NCBI RefSeq assembly: GCF_000420705.1
Contig: NZ_ATVL01000007.1
Span: 558,001-622,000, forward strand
Source: Hymenobacter norwichensis DSM 15439
GTDB taxonomy: Bacteria; Bacteroidota; Bacteroidia; Cytophagales; Hymenobacteraceae
Direction of reading: 5' to 3'
Length of the DNA: 64,000 bases
Both the position numbers and the translations under genes were made by a program. Positions 1 to 8,244 of the stretch are shown here, piece by piece (the stretch's first letter is position 1; each line of letters begins with the position of its first letter). The notes beneath the pieces were generated by a model that worked only from the letters and a program-made list of their open reading frames with translations, did not search any database and was not told the DNA's origin.

Positions 1-540
1 GCCCATCAGGCTGAGGCGGTAGCCGTTGGTAGGGTCGCCGTGGCCGCCGGTGCCGGAAATGGTTTTGCCCGATGTAAACACCCGTGGGCCTACCACCTGC
101 CCCCGGTTGATGGCGTTGCGCAAGGCAATATTCACGCCCGAGCCGCCCAGGTCGCGCACCGTGGTAAAGCCGGCCAGCAGCGTTTTGCGGGCGTGGTCAA
201 GCGAGTTGAACGCTACGTCGGCCGGGTTTTCAGTGAAGCCTTTGAGCTGGTTGTCTTTGCTGGTTTCGCCTTCTAGGTGCACGTGGCAGTCGATGAGGCC
301 GGGCAGCACGGTGCGGTTTTTTAGGTCGATAACCTTGTCGGTGGGACCGCCGGTCTGGTAGCCAGTCTGCACGGCAGTCACCCGGCCGTTTTCCACTACC
401 ACGGTCATTTCAGACTGGGGTTGGGCGCGCTCCTGGCGCATGTCCAGCAGCCGGCCGCACTGTACGTAGGTTTTCTGGGCCTGCGCGGCCGAGGAGTGTA
501 GCAGTAGCGCCAGGGCGGCCAACAGTAGCGGTTGTTTCAT
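1..540 (-). CDS. Amidohydrolase family protein, N-terminal part (cut by window edge)
   Basis: The first 180 codons are visible; the gene runs off the left edge of the window. It starts with a signal peptide (MKQPLLLAALALLLHSSAAQA), followed by the small beta-domain of metal-dependent amidohydrolases (VVVENGRVTAVQTG), then LPGLIDCHVHLEG, whose HxH pair is the usual first metal ligand, and TTVRDLGG. This layout matches secreted imidazolonepropionase-like amidohydrolases, which hydrolyse C-N bonds in peptides or cyclic amides. The substrate cannot be told from this part. The ATG at 540 begins directly at the signal peptide, so the start is secure. Confidence 0.85.
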   Translation of the reverse strand, partial: MKQPLLLAALALLLHSSAAQAQKTYVQCGRLLDMRQERAQPQSEMTVVVENGRVTAVQTGYQTGGPTDKVIDLKNRTVLPGLIDCHVHLEGETSKDNQLKGFTENPADVAFNSLDHARKTLLAGFTTVRDLGGSGVNIALRNAINRGQVVGPRVFTSGKTISGTGGHGDPTNGYRLSLMG

Positions 541-722
541 GAGTGGGAGTAGTGGCTAGCCGGCACGCGGCAGTACCCTAAATAACAAGCTTTTGCAGCA
601 CTTCCACTCTCGGACTCTGTGATGTGCTAAATCTGCCAGCAACCAAAACAAGTAGGCATGCCGCCTAAAATTTCCGGTTTCGCCGTACCTTCCGCCTACT
701 CACTCATCCACTTACTCGCTCT

Positions 723-983
723 ATGGCCACTCCCGAAGAATTTGAAGCCGCTGCCACACGCAGCAAAGAACTTCCCAGCAAACCATCCAACACGGTGCTG
801 CTCCAACTGTATTCCCTCTACAAGCAAGCCTCCGAAGGCGACGTAAGTGGCGAGCGGCCCGGCGGCTTCGACTTCAAAGCTATTGCCAAATATGATGCCT
901 GGAGTAGCCTTAAAGGCAAAAGCGCCGATGAAGCCCGCCAAGAATACGTTGACCTCGTCAATTCTCTGTTTCAGCAGGCATAA
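723..983 (+). CDS. Acyl-CoA-binding protein
   Basis: 86 residues, the normal length of a single-domain acyl-CoA-binding protein. The order of motifs fits the four-helix family: EEFEAAATRSKELPSKPSN, then LLQLYSLYKQASEGDVSGERPG, then KYDAWSSLKGKSADEARQEY. The conserved Tyr and Lys of the YxLYKQA and KWxAW-like motifs bind the CoA phosphate and acyl chain in known members. It should hold medium and long acyl-CoA esters in the cytoplasm as a carrier pool. It stands alone and shares a palindromic terminator with the convergent CDGSH gene. Confidence 0.92.
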   Translation: MATPEEFEAAATRSKELPSKPSNTVLLQLYSLYKQASEGDVSGERPGGFDFKAIAKYDAWSSLKGKSADEARQEYVDLVNSLFQQA

Positions 984-1005
984 CGGAACGTTCTAAGGCG
1001 TTCTG

Positions 1006-1057
1006 AAAACGCAACAAGCCCCTGCTACCGCGCGGTAGCAGGGGCTTGTTGCGTTTT
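1006..1057. terminator. Bidirectional palindromic terminator
   Basis: A perfect 52-base palindrome: arms 1006-1030 and 1033-1057 with AAAA at one end and TTTT at the other. It lies between the convergent acyl-CoA-binding and CDGSH genes and can terminate both transcripts. Confidence 0.9.
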
Positions 1058-1076
1058 AGTGCTGGCCGTAACGTGG

Positions 1077-1346
1077 CTAGCCCAGCGTGGTACCTGAGTT
1101 AGGAGGCGTCACGGGCGGCGTGGCGGGCTTGGGCGTGGGCAAGTCGAAGGCTACGGCGGCGTGCTCGAAGTGGCCTTTGTGCGAACCGTCGCAGAAGGGT
1201 TTCTGGTTGGAGAGGCCGCAGCGGCAGATGCTGATACGCTCGCGCCCGCCCAAGCCATACGGCTGGCCTTGAGCGTCAACTAGTTCGATGTCGGTACCCT
1301 CCACGCGGAGAGAGCCATTGCTGAGAACGGTGAGTTTGATAGACAT
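1077..1346 (-). CDS. CDGSH iron-sulfur domain protein
   Basis: 89 residues. The cluster-binding motif is complete: C41-R-C43, then P50-F-C52-D-G-S-H56, the three-Cys one-His set that holds a redox-active 2Fe-2S cluster in mitoNEET-type proteins. A short N-terminal beta region precedes it, and a Pro/Thr-rich tail of about 20 residues follows and is probably disordered. No membrane anchor is seen, so it should be cytoplasmic. Its role may be electron or cluster transfer; no partner is evident nearby. Confidence 0.9.
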   Translation of the reverse strand: MSIKLTVLSNGSLRVEGTDIELVDAQGQPYGLGGRERISICRCGLSNQKPFCDGSHKGHFEHAAVAFDLPTPKPATPPVTPPNSGTTLG

Positions 1347-1442
1347 TGTGGTGAGTGGTGAGAAGGTGAAGTGGTAAGGTAGTGAAGTGGGGAAGCGGTG
1401 CGTTTGCTACCAGAACGGCAATCGCACCGTTTCCCACTTCAC

Positions 1443-1961
1443 CTAATGCAATTCCTTGCGCATGATGTAGTCGTTCATCCAGAAGGGGCCAATCGGAATA
1501 TCTTCCTCTCGGTTGCGGGTAAAGCCCTGGTGCTCATAGAATGCCAGCGCGGGATTATGGCGATTCACGTTCAGTTCCAGCGCCTGACCCCCGGCCGTGC
1601 GGGCTGCCGCTTCTACGGCTGTCACTAGATGCTGGCCTAGTTTCTGGCCCTGGTGCGAAGGTAGTACGTATATTTTATGAAGCTTAAACACGTTGTGGGT
1701 GCCAGGCAGCCGCGAAAATGACGCGAAGCCTACCGGTTGGTCTTCAGCAAACAGCAGCAGAAACGTATGCTGATCATCGGTCATCTGGCGCTGCAACGAG
1801 GTAGGCGTGTAGATGACACGGTACATGTAGTCGATTTGCTCCTTGGAAATAATGAAGCGGTACGTGGGCTCCCAGGTGGCTTCGGCCAGCTGAATGATGG
1901 TAGGAATATCGGCCAGGTCGGCGGGCCGGATGGTAATAGCAGCAGAGGCAAAAGCAGACAT
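1443..1961 (-). CDS. GNAT family N-acetyltransferase
   Basis: 172 residues from the ATG at 1961; the frame is open to 1994, but the domain begins straight after MSAFASAAITIRPADLADI, so the inner start is preferred. GNAT features are in order: N-terminal strand and helix 1 (TIIQLAEATWEPTY), the central LHKIYVLPSHQGQKLGQHLV, which carries the Q/R-x-x-G-x-G/A acetyl-CoA loop, and the C-terminal LNVNRHNPALAFYEHQGFTR. It should transfer acetyl from acetyl-CoA to an amine of a small molecule or protein; the substrate cannot be predicted. Confidence 0.88.
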   Translation of the reverse strand: MSAFASAAITIRPADLADIPTIIQLAEATWEPTYRFIISKEQIDYMYRVIYTPTSLQRQMTDDQHTFLLLFAEDQPVGFASFSRLPGTHNVFKLHKIYVLPSHQGQKLGQHLVTAVEAAARTAGGQALELNVNRHNPALAFYEHQGFTRNREEDIPIGPFWMNDYIMRKELH

Positions 1962-2097
1962 AGGGTGCAAAAACGGCATTTTCCGGGGAACCACCGAACT
2001 TCACCCTGGATTTCGCCGTTTTGGGCCGGAAATTGCCTGTCGACGTATAAAAGGTCTGACTTTAGCCGTTAACAGGCTACTTCCAATCCCATTTTTT

Positions 2098-2757
2098 ATG
2101 AAACGTCTCGTTCTTTCCGTGTCGGTTTTACTGGCTGCTTTGGCCTTGGCTCCGACTGCTTACGCCCAGCAAACCACGCCTAAACCCACCACTCCGTCCA
2201 CCCAAACCCCATCGGCCATCGAGCGGGATTTGCGGGTTTTCAGCTCCTGGGTGAATGATAAGCTGGACCGCGCTGAGGCGGGGGTGCGCCGCGAAATGCC
2301 TAAAGTATCGGATGAGTTCGACCGCCAAAGCCGCCGCATCGACCGGAGTGTGGATAGCCTCTCGGCCCAGGGCAAGCGCGAGTACGCCGACCAGAAGCAG
2401 CGCTACAAAGACTGGGCTGCCCGCCAGGATAGCCTAGATGCCCGCGCCCGCCGCCCCGAAACCGCGCAGCAGATTCAGGACCGGCTGCTGGGTGAGAAAG
2501 TGGTGATGAGCCGGGTGCGCGCCAGTGAGATGCCCGATTTATACGCCCGCTTTATTGAGGCTACCCGCAGCCAGCGCCGCCAGTGGTCGGCTACCGACTG
2601 GAGTAATGCCAGCGCCGTACTCGCTAACCTGAACGGCCGCTACGAGCAGGTGCGCGAGCAGATTCCGCTGGAAGATAAAATCCGCATTCGGTCGTGGCAG
2701 GGTGAGTTCCGCACTCTGGAAGCCGCCCGCGACGCCAAAGAAGTAATCAGCAAGTAA
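2098..2757 (+). CDS. Secreted protein of unknown function, charged helical
   Basis: 219 residues with a clear signal peptide (MKRLVLSVSVLLAALALAPTAYAQ) and a short Thr/Pro linker. The rest is very rich in Arg, Asp, Glu and Gln with no hydrophobic segment, and should form long alpha-helices, possibly coiled coil (DEFDRQSRRIDRSVDSL, QKQRYKDWAARQDSLDARAR). The frame is open well upstream to 1894, but the ATG at 2098 begins the signal peptide and is clearly the start. It resembles periplasmic DUF6565-like proteins of Bacteroidota, a weak assignment from memory. It lies back-to-back with the acetyltransferase gene. Confidence 0.75.
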   Translation: MKRLVLSVSVLLAALALAPTAYAQQTTPKPTTPSTQTPSAIERDLRVFSSWVNDKLDRAEAGVRREMPKVSDEFDRQSRRIDRSVDSLSAQGKREYADQKQRYKDWAARQDSLDARARRPETAQQIQDRLLGEKVVMSRVRASEMPDLYARFIEATRSQRRQWSATDWSNASAVLANLNGRYEQVREQIPLEDKIRIRSWQGEFRTLEAARDAKEVISK

Positions 2758-2772
2758 CCGTAGTTGACTGGA

Positions 2773-3264
2773 CTAATGCAGTCGTTGGTCGCGTAGCCAA
2801 GCCAACGCAGTTTCGGTGTCATAGAATACTTGGATAGCTAACGTCTGTTTGGCGCGGTTCACAAAGTCCAGCGAGGCCAGCTGGTTGTTCAAGTCAGGCG
2901 CGAAAACGTAGGCAAAAGCCCGCAGGCCCAGTTCGCGGGCCTGCGGCAGCCACTCAAACTCCAGCCATTCCATGGCCTCCATCCAGTCGCCGGTAGAGGT
3001 TTGCTTGTCGTTGAGCACCGTCAGGCACGGTAGCTTCTGTTGAGTTTCCAGTACGGCTTGTGCCCCCGTTACCACCGTTTCGGGCGTGAGGTTGCCATAC
3101 CACTGCACGTAAAGCAACTGCTCGTGTGGGTAGTACAGTTGCCGCAGCAGTGGCGCCCCGTGCGCGTCATGCAGCAACCCTAATTCCTGGAAATGGCTGT
3201 CCAGCGTATGGCCAGACAGGTGCTCGGTGGGGGAGGATAACAGCGACGCTAGCATAAGGCACAA
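2773..3264 (-). CDS. STAS/SpoIIAA-like hypothetical protein (paralogue 1 of 3)
   Basis: 163 residues. No enzyme motif is visible. The pattern of short strands and helices (LLYVQWYGNLTPETVVTGAQ; LPCLTVLNDKQTS; ELGLRAFAYVFAPD; VFYDTETALAWLRDQ) fits the small STAS or SpoIIAA-like fold seen in many Bacteroidota hypothetical proteins. Two relatives lie in this window at 44136 and 44630, sharing the order 'adjacent-helix WL-x(3)-W, GLR-x-(F/V), YF/YY-x-(T/S)-x-EEA'. The ATG at 3264 is followed by a slightly hydrophobic stretch, so a start a few codons later is possible. The gene is divergent from the deoxynucleoside kinase. Confidence 0.6.
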   Translation of the reverse strand: MCLMLASLLSSPTEHLSGHTLDSHFQELGLLHDAHGAPLLRQLYYPHEQLLYVQWYGNLTPETVVTGAQAVLETQQKLPCLTVLNDKQTSTGDWMEAMEWLEFEWLPQARELGLRAFAYVFAPDLNNQLASLDFVNRAKQTLAIQVFYDTETALAWLRDQRLH

Positions 3265-3317
3265 TAATTAGGTAACAAGATGAATATACTAGATAATACA
3301 TATAAAAAATAGCAATG

Positions 3318-3347
3318 TTGGTCCCGATTTCCGATTCAGTACTTTTG
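3318..3347 (+). promoter_or_regulatory. Bacteroidota-type promoter of the deoxynucleoside kinase gene
   Basis: TTG at 3318-3320, a 19-base spacer, then TACTTTTG at 3340-3347, a full match to the -7 consensus TAnnTTTG. The start codon lies about 45 bases past the expected transcription start. Confidence 0.7.
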
Positions 3348-3396
3348 CGGTTCGGTTTCAGCCACGGAGGTTAGCCGGTATTCTTTTTCAAGCGTT

Positions 3397-4020
3397 ATGC
3401 ACATTGCCATCGTCGGCAACATTGGGGCCGGCAAAACCACGCTGGCCAACAAGCTAGCCCATCATTTCAACTGGGAAGTGTTCCTGGAAGACGTCGACCA
3501 TAATCCGTACCTCAAGGATTTCTATGACGACATGCCCCGTTGGGCTTTTCACTTGCAGGTATATTTTCTGAATAGCCGCTTCCGCCAAACGCAGCGAATC
3601 AAGCAGCTACAGGACACTGGCAAAGGCGTAATCCAGGACCGTACGATTTACGAGGATGCCCACATCTTCGCGGCCAACTTGCACGAATCGACGCTGATGA
3701 GTGAGCGGGACTACCAGAACTATCTGAGTTTGTTTGACTCGATGATTGACATGGTGCGCCCTCCCGACTTGTTGCTGTACCTCCGCGCCGACTTGCCCCG
3801 ACTGATCAACCAGATTCAGAAGCGTAACCGCGACTACGAGAATAGCATTAAAATTGAATACCTCCAGAACCTGAACCAGCACTACGAGAAATGGATCAGC
3901 GGCTACAAGCACGGCAAGCTGCTCATCATCGACGTCAACCACCTCGACTACGTGCAGAACCCTGAGGATTTAGGTACCATCATCGAGCGGATCAACGGTA
4001 CGCTGTTCGGTCTGTTTTAA
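3397..4020 (+). CDS. Deoxynucleoside kinase
   Basis: 207 residues. The P-loop GNIGAGKT (residues 7-14) is at the N-terminus, followed by the acidic substrate-side motif FLEDVDHNPYL, the DRT motif in VIQDRTIYEDAHIF, and the LID region with QIQKRNRDYE. This is the dCK/dGK-type family that phosphorylates deoxynucleosides with ATP in the salvage pathway; whether it prefers purines or pyrimidines cannot be read safely. The protein is full length for the bacterial family. A good Bacteroidota promoter lies upstream, and a 71-base palindrome ends the transcript. Confidence 0.9.
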   Translation: MHIAIVGNIGAGKTTLANKLAHHFNWEVFLEDVDHNPYLKDFYDDMPRWAFHLQVYFLNSRFRQTQRIKQLQDTGKGVIQDRTIYEDAHIFAANLHESTLMSERDYQNYLSLFDSMIDMVRPPDLLLYLRADLPRLINQIQKRNRDYENSIKIEYLQNLNQHYEKWISGYKHGKLLIIDVNHLDYVQNPEDLGTIIERINGTLFGLF

Positions 4021-4091
4021 CCAGATAAAAGAATACAAGAAGAGGGCCGAATAGCTGCTATTCGGCCCTCTTCTTGTATTCTTTTATCTGG
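4021..4091. terminator. Very long perfect palindrome, bidirectional terminator
   Basis: Arms 4021-4054 and 4058-4091 are perfectly complementary over 34 bases with a 3-base loop. It starts directly after the stop codon of the kinase gene and lies before the end of the convergent DUF2461 gene. The core is GC-rich and the outer part AT-rich, as expected for a terminator read in both directions. Confidence 0.85.
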
Positions 4092-4107
4092 TCATCCTGC
4101 CGATGCT

Positions 4108-4773
4108 TCAGTTACTCAAACCGTCGTTCAGGAAGCGTACCAGCGGCTGCGCGGCACGGAAGGCAGCCAGTACGCGGGATACGAATTCGGGACGTAGTAC
4201 GTCGGCGTCGGCGACGGGCTGCACGACGGTGAACTGTTTGAGCTGCAACCATTCCAGGTCGGGAGTGTGGCGGTCGTAACCGCGGGGCGGCCGCTGAAGC
4301 TGCTCGCCCTGCACCCCGGCTGGAAACTGCTGTTGCAGGTCGGCGGCTTCGCGCACCGCTCGAAATTCAGCCCCATTATAGTGGATTTCTTGCCGGATAC
4401 GCGCCAGCCCAGCCGTATCAGGCCGCCAGATGCCGCCGCCCACCCAAGAATGGCCTTCGGGCTGAATAGCCAGAAAATAGCCGGCCCACGGTGCGTGTCG
4501 GCCGTCGCGCTTCAGGCCGGCGCCCATACGCCGCTTGTACGGCTCCGGGTCGCGCTGCGACCGGTCGTTTTTGTTGATGCGAAACATAACGTCAGCCGGG
4601 ATGAGGCCGCGCACTTCCGGCTCGAAAGCCTGCAAGCCCGTCAGGACTTCCTGCACCAGAGTTGTGTAGATGGCGCGGGCCCGGTGGTAGTCGGCACGGT
4701 GTTCGTCCATCCAGGCCTTGTGGTTGTTGGCGGCCAGATTACGCAAAAATTCGAGCAGGAAAGCGCGGTCCAT
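4108..4773 (-). CDS. DUF2461 (TIGR02453) family protein
   Basis: 221 residues, the usual length for this family. Hallmarks: FLEFLRNLAANNHKAWMDEHR at the N-terminus, DVMFRINKNDRSQRDPEPYKRRMGA in the middle (the near-invariant R-x-N-K-D-x-R-F/D-x-x-x-x-PYK pattern), then GYFLAIQPEGHSWVGGGIWRPD. The family is widespread and cytoplasmic, and I know of no established biochemical role. No signal peptide or membrane segment. It is separated from the upstream MOSC gene by about 60 bases and may be cotranscribed with it. Confidence 0.85.
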   Translation of the reverse strand: MDRAFLLEFLRNLAANNHKAWMDEHRADYHRARAIYTTLVQEVLTGLQAFEPEVRGLIPADVMFRINKNDRSQRDPEPYKRRMGAGLKRDGRHAPWAGYFLAIQPEGHSWVGGGIWRPDTAGLARIRQEIHYNGAEFRAVREAADLQQQFPAGVQGEQLQRPPRGYDRHTPDLEWLQLKQFTVVQPVADADVLRPEFVSRVLAAFRAAQPLVRFLNDGLSN

Positions 4774-4831
4774 GAGCGGAGGAAAGAAACGGGGTGAGTG
4801 CCGCTAACGCAGTTTCCGGTTTGGCCGTTCA

Positions 4832-5677
4832 CTAAGCTAGCTCACCAGTAGCGGGTTTCACGCTCAGAATTTCCACGGTGTCGCCGATGCGGAGCACGCC
4901 CTGGTTGGCACTGGTTACGTTCTGGCCGAACATCACCTTGTTGCCCACTGTGCGGTAGTGGGCCAGGGTGCGGAGCGGCTCCCCGGTAGGACTCTTTCGG
5001 GCGGTTTGCTGATCTACAGTGGTCATCACGCACCGTCCGCACTGCCGCACCGCTCGAAAATTCACGTCGCCGATGCGAAATTGTTCCCAGCTGTCCTCAT
5101 CGAAAGCATGGCCGCCGCTGAATACCAGATTAGGACGAAACCGGTCCATGGACGCCGGCTCAGCGAGGCGAGAATTAAGTTCCTCCAACGAGCTTTGCCC
5201 AATCAGTAGAAACGGGTAGCCATCTGCAAAGCTCACGAGTTGGCCTTCGGGGTTTCGCTCCGGCTCCACGTCGCGCCGCACCATATCCGACATGTATACC
5301 AACTTGCAGGTGCTGCCCAGAGCGTCGCTGAGCCACTCGTCGGCCTCGCGAGAGCCCCGCCATCCAAATACCATATCGTCCCAGATGGTCACGAAAAGTG
5401 TGCGTTCTGGGGTGGTTTCGAAGGGAATGTAGAGCGGCAGCAAATCGGGTCTTTGGGCGTGCGTGAGCAGAAAGCCGTTGTAGGCGGGTGCCACGCGTAG
5501 CAGCGCCATGGCTGGCATCTGGCGCTGGGTCATGAACTGGTTGCGGGCATCTACCAGCACCCAACGCCGGTCGTGGCGCAGGCCCCGAGTTGTTGTTGCT
5601 GATTCCGTGAGCCGGATACCACCTAGCGACTTAACGGGATAAATATAGAGGTCCTGTAGAATCAAAGAATCAGCCAT
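4832..5677 (-). CDS. MOSC domain-containing protein
   Basis: 281 residues. The N-terminal beta-barrel MOSC_N domain (LQDLYIYPVKSLGGIRL) is followed by the MOSC domain with RFRPNLVFSGG and the Cys-containing AVRQCGRCVMTTVD, where the conserved Cys contacts the molybdenum cofactor in mARC-type and YcbX-type enzymes. No fused 2Fe-2S ferredoxin domain is seen at the C-terminus, unlike YcbX, so it would need an external electron donor. It probably reduces N-hydroxylated compounds, by family analogy. The start at 5677 lies 4 bases after a near-consensus -7 element (minus strand, 5682-5689), suggesting a leaderless mRNA. Confidence 0.85.
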   Translation of the reverse strand: MADSLILQDLYIYPVKSLGGIRLTESATTTRGLRHDRRWVLVDARNQFMTQRQMPAMALLRVAPAYNGFLLTHAQRPDLLPLYIPFETTPERTLFVTIWDDMVFGWRGSREADEWLSDALGSTCKLVYMSDMVRRDVEPERNPEGQLVSFADGYPFLLIGQSSLEELNSRLAEPASMDRFRPNLVFSGGHAFDEDSWEQFRIGDVNFRAVRQCGRCVMTTVDQQTARKSPTGEPLRTLAHYRTVGNKVMFGQNVTSANQGVLRIGDTVEILSVKPATGELA

Positions 5678-6133
5678 GCGGCGAAATTAGGATACTTGCG
5701 CCAATGCATCGGCTGGCACCTCGGTTATTTCTGGCAGTATAGCGTAGCGGAGGCTAGTTTCACTGAAAAGTGGCTCAATTACAGAAATGAGAATACCACT
5801 TTGGGCCATAGCAGCAAAATACTCCGTTGTCTACAGTTGCCTTGCTAATAAAAACAGAAAACAGCTGGATTGATATAGTGCAATACTATAGAAAAAAGAC
5901 AGAAGTGAGGTGAGGCTAGCTGAGTTGTACAAGTGCGACGTGCCGAGCTGTTAATGAGCTTCCTGTATAGCTGATGCCGAGATTTGAAAAGAAGGGAGAT
6001 AGATAAAGTTCTATTGCAGGTGGTTTGGCTATTGCAATAACAAGGGGTGACTACAAGGAAAACCGGAAATGGCGTGGCTTTTGGCTGTAATTCCGCCACG
6101 ACCTGATTACTATACTACTTAACACACCCTATC
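5678..6133. other. AT-rich intergenic region without a supported gene
   Basis: 456 bases between the divergent MOSC and DUF805 genes. It is visibly more AT-rich than its surroundings. A minus-strand open frame at 5845-6099 has no family resemblance and runs through low-complexity AT-rich sequence, so I do not call it. The near-consensus -7 of the MOSC gene is at 5682-5689; no clear RNA gene or repeat is seen. Confidence 0.5.
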
Positions 6134-6553
6134 GTGATACAATTACCTGCTTTCCTCGAAGGCCGCCAAGGCCGTCTGGCTTATGGGGCGCAACTGCTCG
6201 TTCTACTTCTCCCCCTGTTAGTTGCTTATCCGCCTGCCGAAACGGCCAGCTGGGTTTATATTCTGTTGGCTACGCTCCTAGTTATCGTGTGCACAGTGGC
6301 GGCGGCCCTGCTGGCCGTGCGCCGCTGCCACGACCTGGGTCTGAGCGGTTGGCACACGCTGCTGCTTATTATTCCGGGCTTGAACCTGCCGGGGCTGATG
6401 CTGCTGGCTTTGCTGCCGGGCCAGCCGGTCGCCAACCGCTGGGGGACTGCTGCGCCCGTCAGTATCCGTAAGTCGCGCCTCAGCCTCGATGGATACTATT
6501 TCACGGCATTGCGCTACCTCCGGATAGGGCTGGTTCGGACGATGGCTCACTAG
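6134..6553 (+). CDS. DUF805 membrane protein
   Basis: 139 residues with about three membrane segments (LLVLLLPLLVAYP; WVYILLATLLVIVCTVAAALLAV; LLLIIPGLNLPGLMLLALL). The motif AVRRCHDLGLSGWHTLLL is the signature of DUF805, an inner-membrane family of unknown function, and the N-terminal FLEGRQGRLAYG echoes its usual F-x-G-R-x-x-R-x-x-Y/F-W opening. The start is GTG at 6134; no ATG lies in frame before the first membrane segment. A hairpin terminator follows at once. Confidence 0.8.
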   Translation: MIQLPAFLEGRQGRLAYGAQLLVLLLPLLVAYPPAETASWVYILLATLLVIVCTVAAALLAVRRCHDLGLSGWHTLLLIIPGLNLPGLMLLALLPGQPVANRWGTAAPVSIRKSRLSLDGYYFTALRYLRIGLVRTMAH

Positions 6554-6558
6554 CAAAA

Positions 6559-6591
6559 AAGCCCGGCGTACCTGACAGGCACGCCGGGCTT
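6559..6591. terminator. Hairpin terminator between convergent genes
   Basis: Arms AAGCCCGGCGT (6559-6569) and ACGCCGGGCTT (6581-6591) with a small inner CCTG/CAGG stem, preceded by six A. It separates the DUF805 gene from the convergent subtilase gene and serves best as terminator of the latter. Confidence 0.8.
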
Positions 6592-6615
6592 ACCAACGAC
6601 GGGCGCTGGTACAGC

Positions 6616-8244
6616 CTACGGATTCTGGCTGGCTGCTAGCTGTACCGCTTGGTACAGGTTCACCAGCCCACCTGTGTTCGATAGTTCGGCGAAATCCACT
6701 TCCAGGTTGGTGCCAGGCTTCACCACTTTCGTGTGGTATACCACCGCCGATTGCAGAATAATGCGCTTGAGGTCAGTGGCAGTCAGCTTCGGGAAGTACG
6801 ATTTCAGGACGGCCGCCATGCCTGCTACCACCGGCGAGGCCATACTAGTGCCGCTTTTGTTGCCGTACTGCTGGCCGGGTAGCGTCGAGTAAATCTGATG
6901 GCCGGGAGCAAACACGTCTACGTTCTTTTTGCCGTAATTGGAAAAGTCAGCCACTAAGTGGTTGTCGTTGAGGCGAGCGGCGGCACCCACAGTTATCATA
7001 TTGGGCACGCGCTTACCGCTCAGGTACACTGGCGACGGATATTCCACGTTCGTGTCGATGTCCTGGCCTTCGTTGCCAGCGGAGTGTACCAGCAGCACGC
7101 CCTTCTTTTCGGCGTACTGAATAGCGGCATCTACGGCTTCCCGCTGCGGTGAGTAGTACTTACCGAAACTCATATTGATGATGCTGGCCCCGTTATCCAC
7201 GGCGTAGCGGATGGCGTTGGCCACATCTTTGTCTCGTTCGTCGCCGTTGGGTACGGCCCGCACGGCCATTAGGCGTACGTTGTCGGCCAGGCCCAGGATA
7301 CCCGCGTTATTGGTACGGTCGGCCCCAATGATACCAGCTACGTGTGTGCCGTGGCCGGGGTCGGGGCCGTGCGTGTCGCGGTTGCCGTAGAGCCGGTCGG
7401 TGGTGTTGGTGGGGTCGTCGCCGATGATGGTAGCGCGCGGGTTGAACTTGGGGTTCAGGCTGTAATCGAGCAGGTTTTTGCTTTGGTCCATGCCCTCCTT
7501 CATATCAGTCACCACCGACTCTAAATCGGCATAGCCAGCGGCCCGCAGGTTGGCATCTAGGCCCTGAACGGCACGTTGTAGGTTGGGGTCGGTGGGCTGC
7601 AGCCGGCGCAGGGTAGCCGTATCGAGTCGGGGCACACTCAAAATCTCCCGTAGGTTGTCGGCCATGGACTTGCTTTGGGTGTAGCTCTCATTCAGCGACT
7701 GGTACTGCTGGGTGTTTTCGGCTATTTTGTCAGCCTGGCTGCGCTTTACTTTCTGATACAAGTCGTACTCAGCGCGCTTGGCGGCTGGAATGGCCGTCCG
7801 AACTTTGCCTTCGTAGAGCGGCTTAAGCCGGGCTAGCAGGCGAGTGTCTTCGTAAGTGTCGACATCCACGTTGCGGCCGTCGGCGCTGCCTAGAAAGTTC
7901 CAGCCACGCACGTCATCTACGTAGCCATTCTTGTCGTCGTCTTGACCGTTGCCCGCAATTTCGCGCGGGTTGGCCCATAGCACGCGCTTCAGGTCCACGT
8001 GAGCAGTATCAATACCGGCGTCAATTACGGCCACTACTACCGGCGTCGATACCCGGTTTTTCAGCAACTCCTGGTACGTACGCTTGGCACTCACGCCCAT
8101 AACGCCGTCGGCAGTTGGGTCGAGCAGGTACCATTGCGGAGCCGGAACTTCAGGCTGCGGCGGGGTAGCGGTTTGGGCGGTAGCCAGCACCGGCAGCAGC
8201 AGCGCAATGCCGAGCAACTGCCGGCGGAAAGTAGGAAGAAGCAT
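6616..8244 (-). CDS. Secreted S8 family subtilisin-like serine peptidase
   Basis: 542 residues with a signal peptide (QLLGIALLLPVLATAQ). The triad is complete: Asp75 in VVVAVIDAGIDTAH, His in GHGTHVAGIIG, and Ser in GTSMASPVVAGMA near residue 480. Between Asp and His lies a long insert (about residues 110-290) rich in charged helices, typical of larger Bacteroidota subtilases. The mature protein should cleave peptide bonds in the periplasm or outside the cell. No T9SS sorting domain is seen: the protein ends soon after the catalytic domain, so a periplasmic location is likely. Confidence 0.92.
   Translation of the reverse strand: MLLPTFRRQLLGIALLLPVLATAQTATPPQPEVPAPQWYLLDPTADGVMGVSAKRTYQELLKNRVSTPVVVAVIDAGIDTAHVDLKRVLWANPREIAGNGQDDDKNGYVDDVRGWNFLGSADGRNVDVDTYEDTRLLARLKPLYEGKVRTAIPAAKRAEYDLYQKVKRSQADKIAENTQQYQSLNESYTQSKSMADNLREILSVPRLDTATLRRLQPTDPNLQRAVQGLDANLRAAGYADLESVVTDMKEGMDQSKNLLDYSLNPKFNPRATIIGDDPTNTTDRLYGNRDTHGPDPGHGTHVAGIIGADRTNNAGILGLADNVRLMAVRAVPNGDERDKDVANAIRYAVDNGASIINMSFGKYYSPQREAVDAAIQYAEKKGVLLVHSAGNEGQDIDTNVEYPSPVYLSGKRVPNMITVGAAARLNDNHLVADFSNYGKKNVDVFAPGHQIYSTLPGQQYGNKSGTSMASPVVAGMAAVLKSYFPKLTATDLKRIILQSAVVYHTKVVKPGTNLEVDFAELSNTGGLVNLYQAVQLAASQNP

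Noticed and set aside
1894-2097. N-terminal extension of the secreted helical protein
   Set aside because: The signal peptide begins at 2098, so the extension cannot be part of the protein.
5845-6099. Minus-strand open frame in the AT-rich gap
   Set aside because: No family signal, low-complexity sequence, no promoter or start support.
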